A stretch of 64,000 nt of DNA from Pleomorphomonas diazotrophica. GTDB taxonomy: Bacteria; Pseudomonadota; Alphaproteobacteria; Rhizobiales; Pleomorphomonadaceae. The notes below the pieces were generated by a model. It had not been told where the DNA came from. It did no database searches and saw only the letters and a program-made list of their open reading frames with translations. The DNA lies in contig NZ_PJNW01000004.1 in NCBI RefSeq assembly GCF_002844595.1, positions 124,001 through 188,000 of the forward strand. The letters are read 5' to 3'. The position numbers and the translations under genes are program-made. Below, one piece after another: positions 62,922-64,000 of the stretch; the stretch's first letter is position 1, and each line of letters opens with the position of its first letter.

Positions 62922-63220
62922 GGCAGCATCTCCGGGCGATGCAGTGACGAGAACAACGCAATCATTTTCGGCGCGGTAACCCGCGACCAGAACTCATCCC
63001 CCAGAGCTCACTCCCTGACGTTGAACGCGACAGGACGGCGTTGGTTCCGCCATGGCGGCATCCGATCGGCGTCGGTCGAGCGCCGATGTCACAGCGTGGC
63101 GGCAAAACGAACGCCGTGGCGGCGCCCTCTTGACGAAGCCGTTGTGAATCGAATCAACTAGCCGCTTCGCAAGATCGTCCTTGGGGGAGGACGGCAGTTT
63201 TCGAGGGGCCGTCGTTCGCC
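62922..63220. other. Divergent promoter region of cyoABCDE and the MFS gene
   Basis: No gene is seen in this 299-base gap. It must contain the cyo promoter (minus strand) and the MFS promoter. A TTGACG at 63131 is a possible -35 for the plus strand without a good -10. Confidence 0.45.
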
Positions 63221-64000
63221 ATGTCCACCGCCATCCTTGCGTCCGACAGCATCGGGCGCGCCGAGCAGTTCTCGACCCGCGTCGCCTTCTTCATCGCCGG
63301 CTTCGGCGGCGCCGTCTGGGCGGCGCTGGTGCCCTTTGCCAAGACGCGAGCGGGCCTTGAGGAGGGCGGCCTCGGCCTGTTGCTGCTCGCCTTCGGCATC
63401 GGCTCGATCATCGCCATGCCGCTGGCCGGCGCATTGGCCGGCAAATATGGCTGCCGTCGCGTGCTGATCGCCTCGTCGCTGATGGTCTGCGTCGCGCTGC
63501 CGGCGCTCGCCACCGTGTCGAGTGCGCCGCTGCTTGCCGCCTCTCTGTTCATCCTCGGTGCCGGCGTCGGGTCGGTCGACTGCGTCATCAACATTCAGGC
63601 GGTGATCGTCGAGCGGGCGGCCGGCAAGGCGTTGATGAGCGGCTTCCACGGGCTGTTCAGCGTCGGCGGCATCGCCGGTGCCGCTGGCTGTGCCGGCATT
63701 CTCAGCTTCGGTGCGTCGCCGGTCACCGTGTCGCTGATCGCTGCCGTCTTCACGGCGGCCATGCTCATCTGGGCGGCGCCGCATTTCCTCGGTTTCGGCG
63801 GCGGCTCCTCCGGTCCTGCCTTCGCGCTGCCGCATGGCGTGGTGCTGTTCATCGGCATCCTCTGCTTCATCGTCTTCCTGACCGAGGGCGCCATCCTCGA
63901 CTGGAGCGCAGTGTTCCTGACCTTCACGCGTGGCGCCGATCCGGCGCATGCCGGTTTCGGCTATGCCGCCTTCGCGACGACCATGACCATCGGTCGCCTC
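63221..64000 (+). CDS. MFS transporter, N-terminal part (YbjJ-like)
   Basis: The frame is open from ATG 63221 to the window end (260 codons, incomplete). At least seven membrane helices are present; motif-A-like GALAGKYGCRRVLIASSL follows helix 2, and SVDCVINIQAVIVERAAG with FHGLFSVGGIAG marks helices 4-5, as in the YbjJ/fucose-permease-like group. Its substrate is unknown and the C-terminal half lies outside. Confidence 0.88.
   Translation, partial: MSTAILASDSIGRAEQFSTRVAFFIAGFGGAVWAALVPFAKTRAGLEEGGLGLLLLAFGIGSIIAMPLAGALAGKYGCRRVLIASSLMVCVALPALATVSSAPLLAASLFILGAGVGSVDCVINIQAVIVERAAGKALMSGFHGLFSVGGIAGAAGCAGILSFGASPVTVSLIAAVFTAAMLIWAAPHFLGFGGGSSGPAFALPHGVVLFIGILCFIVFLTEGAILDWSAVFLTFTRGADPAHAGFGYAAFATTMTIGRL

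Overview
The window is 64 kb of GC-rich, gene-dense chromosomal DNA from an alphaproteobacterium, most likely of the Hyphomicrobiales. The pointers are SciP (DUF1153) beside fliF, the fliF-fliG-flbE-fliN-flbD order, CtrA-type boxes, an RpoE-ChrR pair, OhrR/Ohr and a bo3 oxidase. A cowN gene with a NifA/sigma-54 promoter implies a nitrogen fixer; Pleomorphomonas-like bacteria are one possibility, but this is inference. I saw no insertion sequence, prophage or CRISPR array. The only mobile-type cargo is toxin-antitoxin modules (Fic/Doc; PIN) and an orphan antitoxin-like gene.

Layout. 0-6.6 kb: end of a GGDEF protein, queF, a truncated globin, then a TetR gene divergent from a tripartite efflux operon (NodT-type outer-membrane lipoprotein, EmrA-like adaptor, EmrB-like MFS pump, small coupled protein). 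6.6-14 kb: a stress island with divergent EcfG-type promoters (small hydrophilic protein and an SDR), then a singlet-oxygen sigma-E cluster: DUF2177 gene, rpoE-chrR-DUF1295, and the divergent FAD oxidase-DUF1365-cfa operon. Three promoters here share the form TGATCY-N16-CGTA. 14-20.5 kb: methyltransferase, tRNA(CAT), lytic transglycosylase, Hsp20 with a likely RNA thermometer, Bcr/CflA pump, Doc module, extensin-like lipoprotein.

20.6-36.5 kb: flagellar region. flhA has a perfect CtrA box; the fliF operon and sciP have near-matches; fliK-flgD has a sigma-54 promoter fitting activation by FlbD. A 4-kb block (membrane protein, rsgA, alpha/beta hydrolase, VOC, GNAT, glutaredoxin) separates flbD from flhA. 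36.8-50 kb: mnmA, aldo-keto reductase, DEAD-box helicase, PIN toxin-antitoxin pair, ohrR/ohr, a PfkB sugar kinase, cysG behind a sigma-54 promoter and long structured leader, an aspartoacylase-like gene, folD, an HI0933 flavoprotein and a novel-looking winged-helix regulator.

50.6-64 kb: YgiQ radical-SAM protein, a chemoreceptor, cowN, NAD-type malic enzyme, dispersed inverted repeats, the cyoABCDE operon (bo3 quinol oxidase and haem O synthase) and the start of an MFS transporter. The region's logic is dominated by alternative sigma factors (sigma-E, probable EcfG, sigma-32, sigma-54) and the CtrA/SciP cell-cycle circuit.
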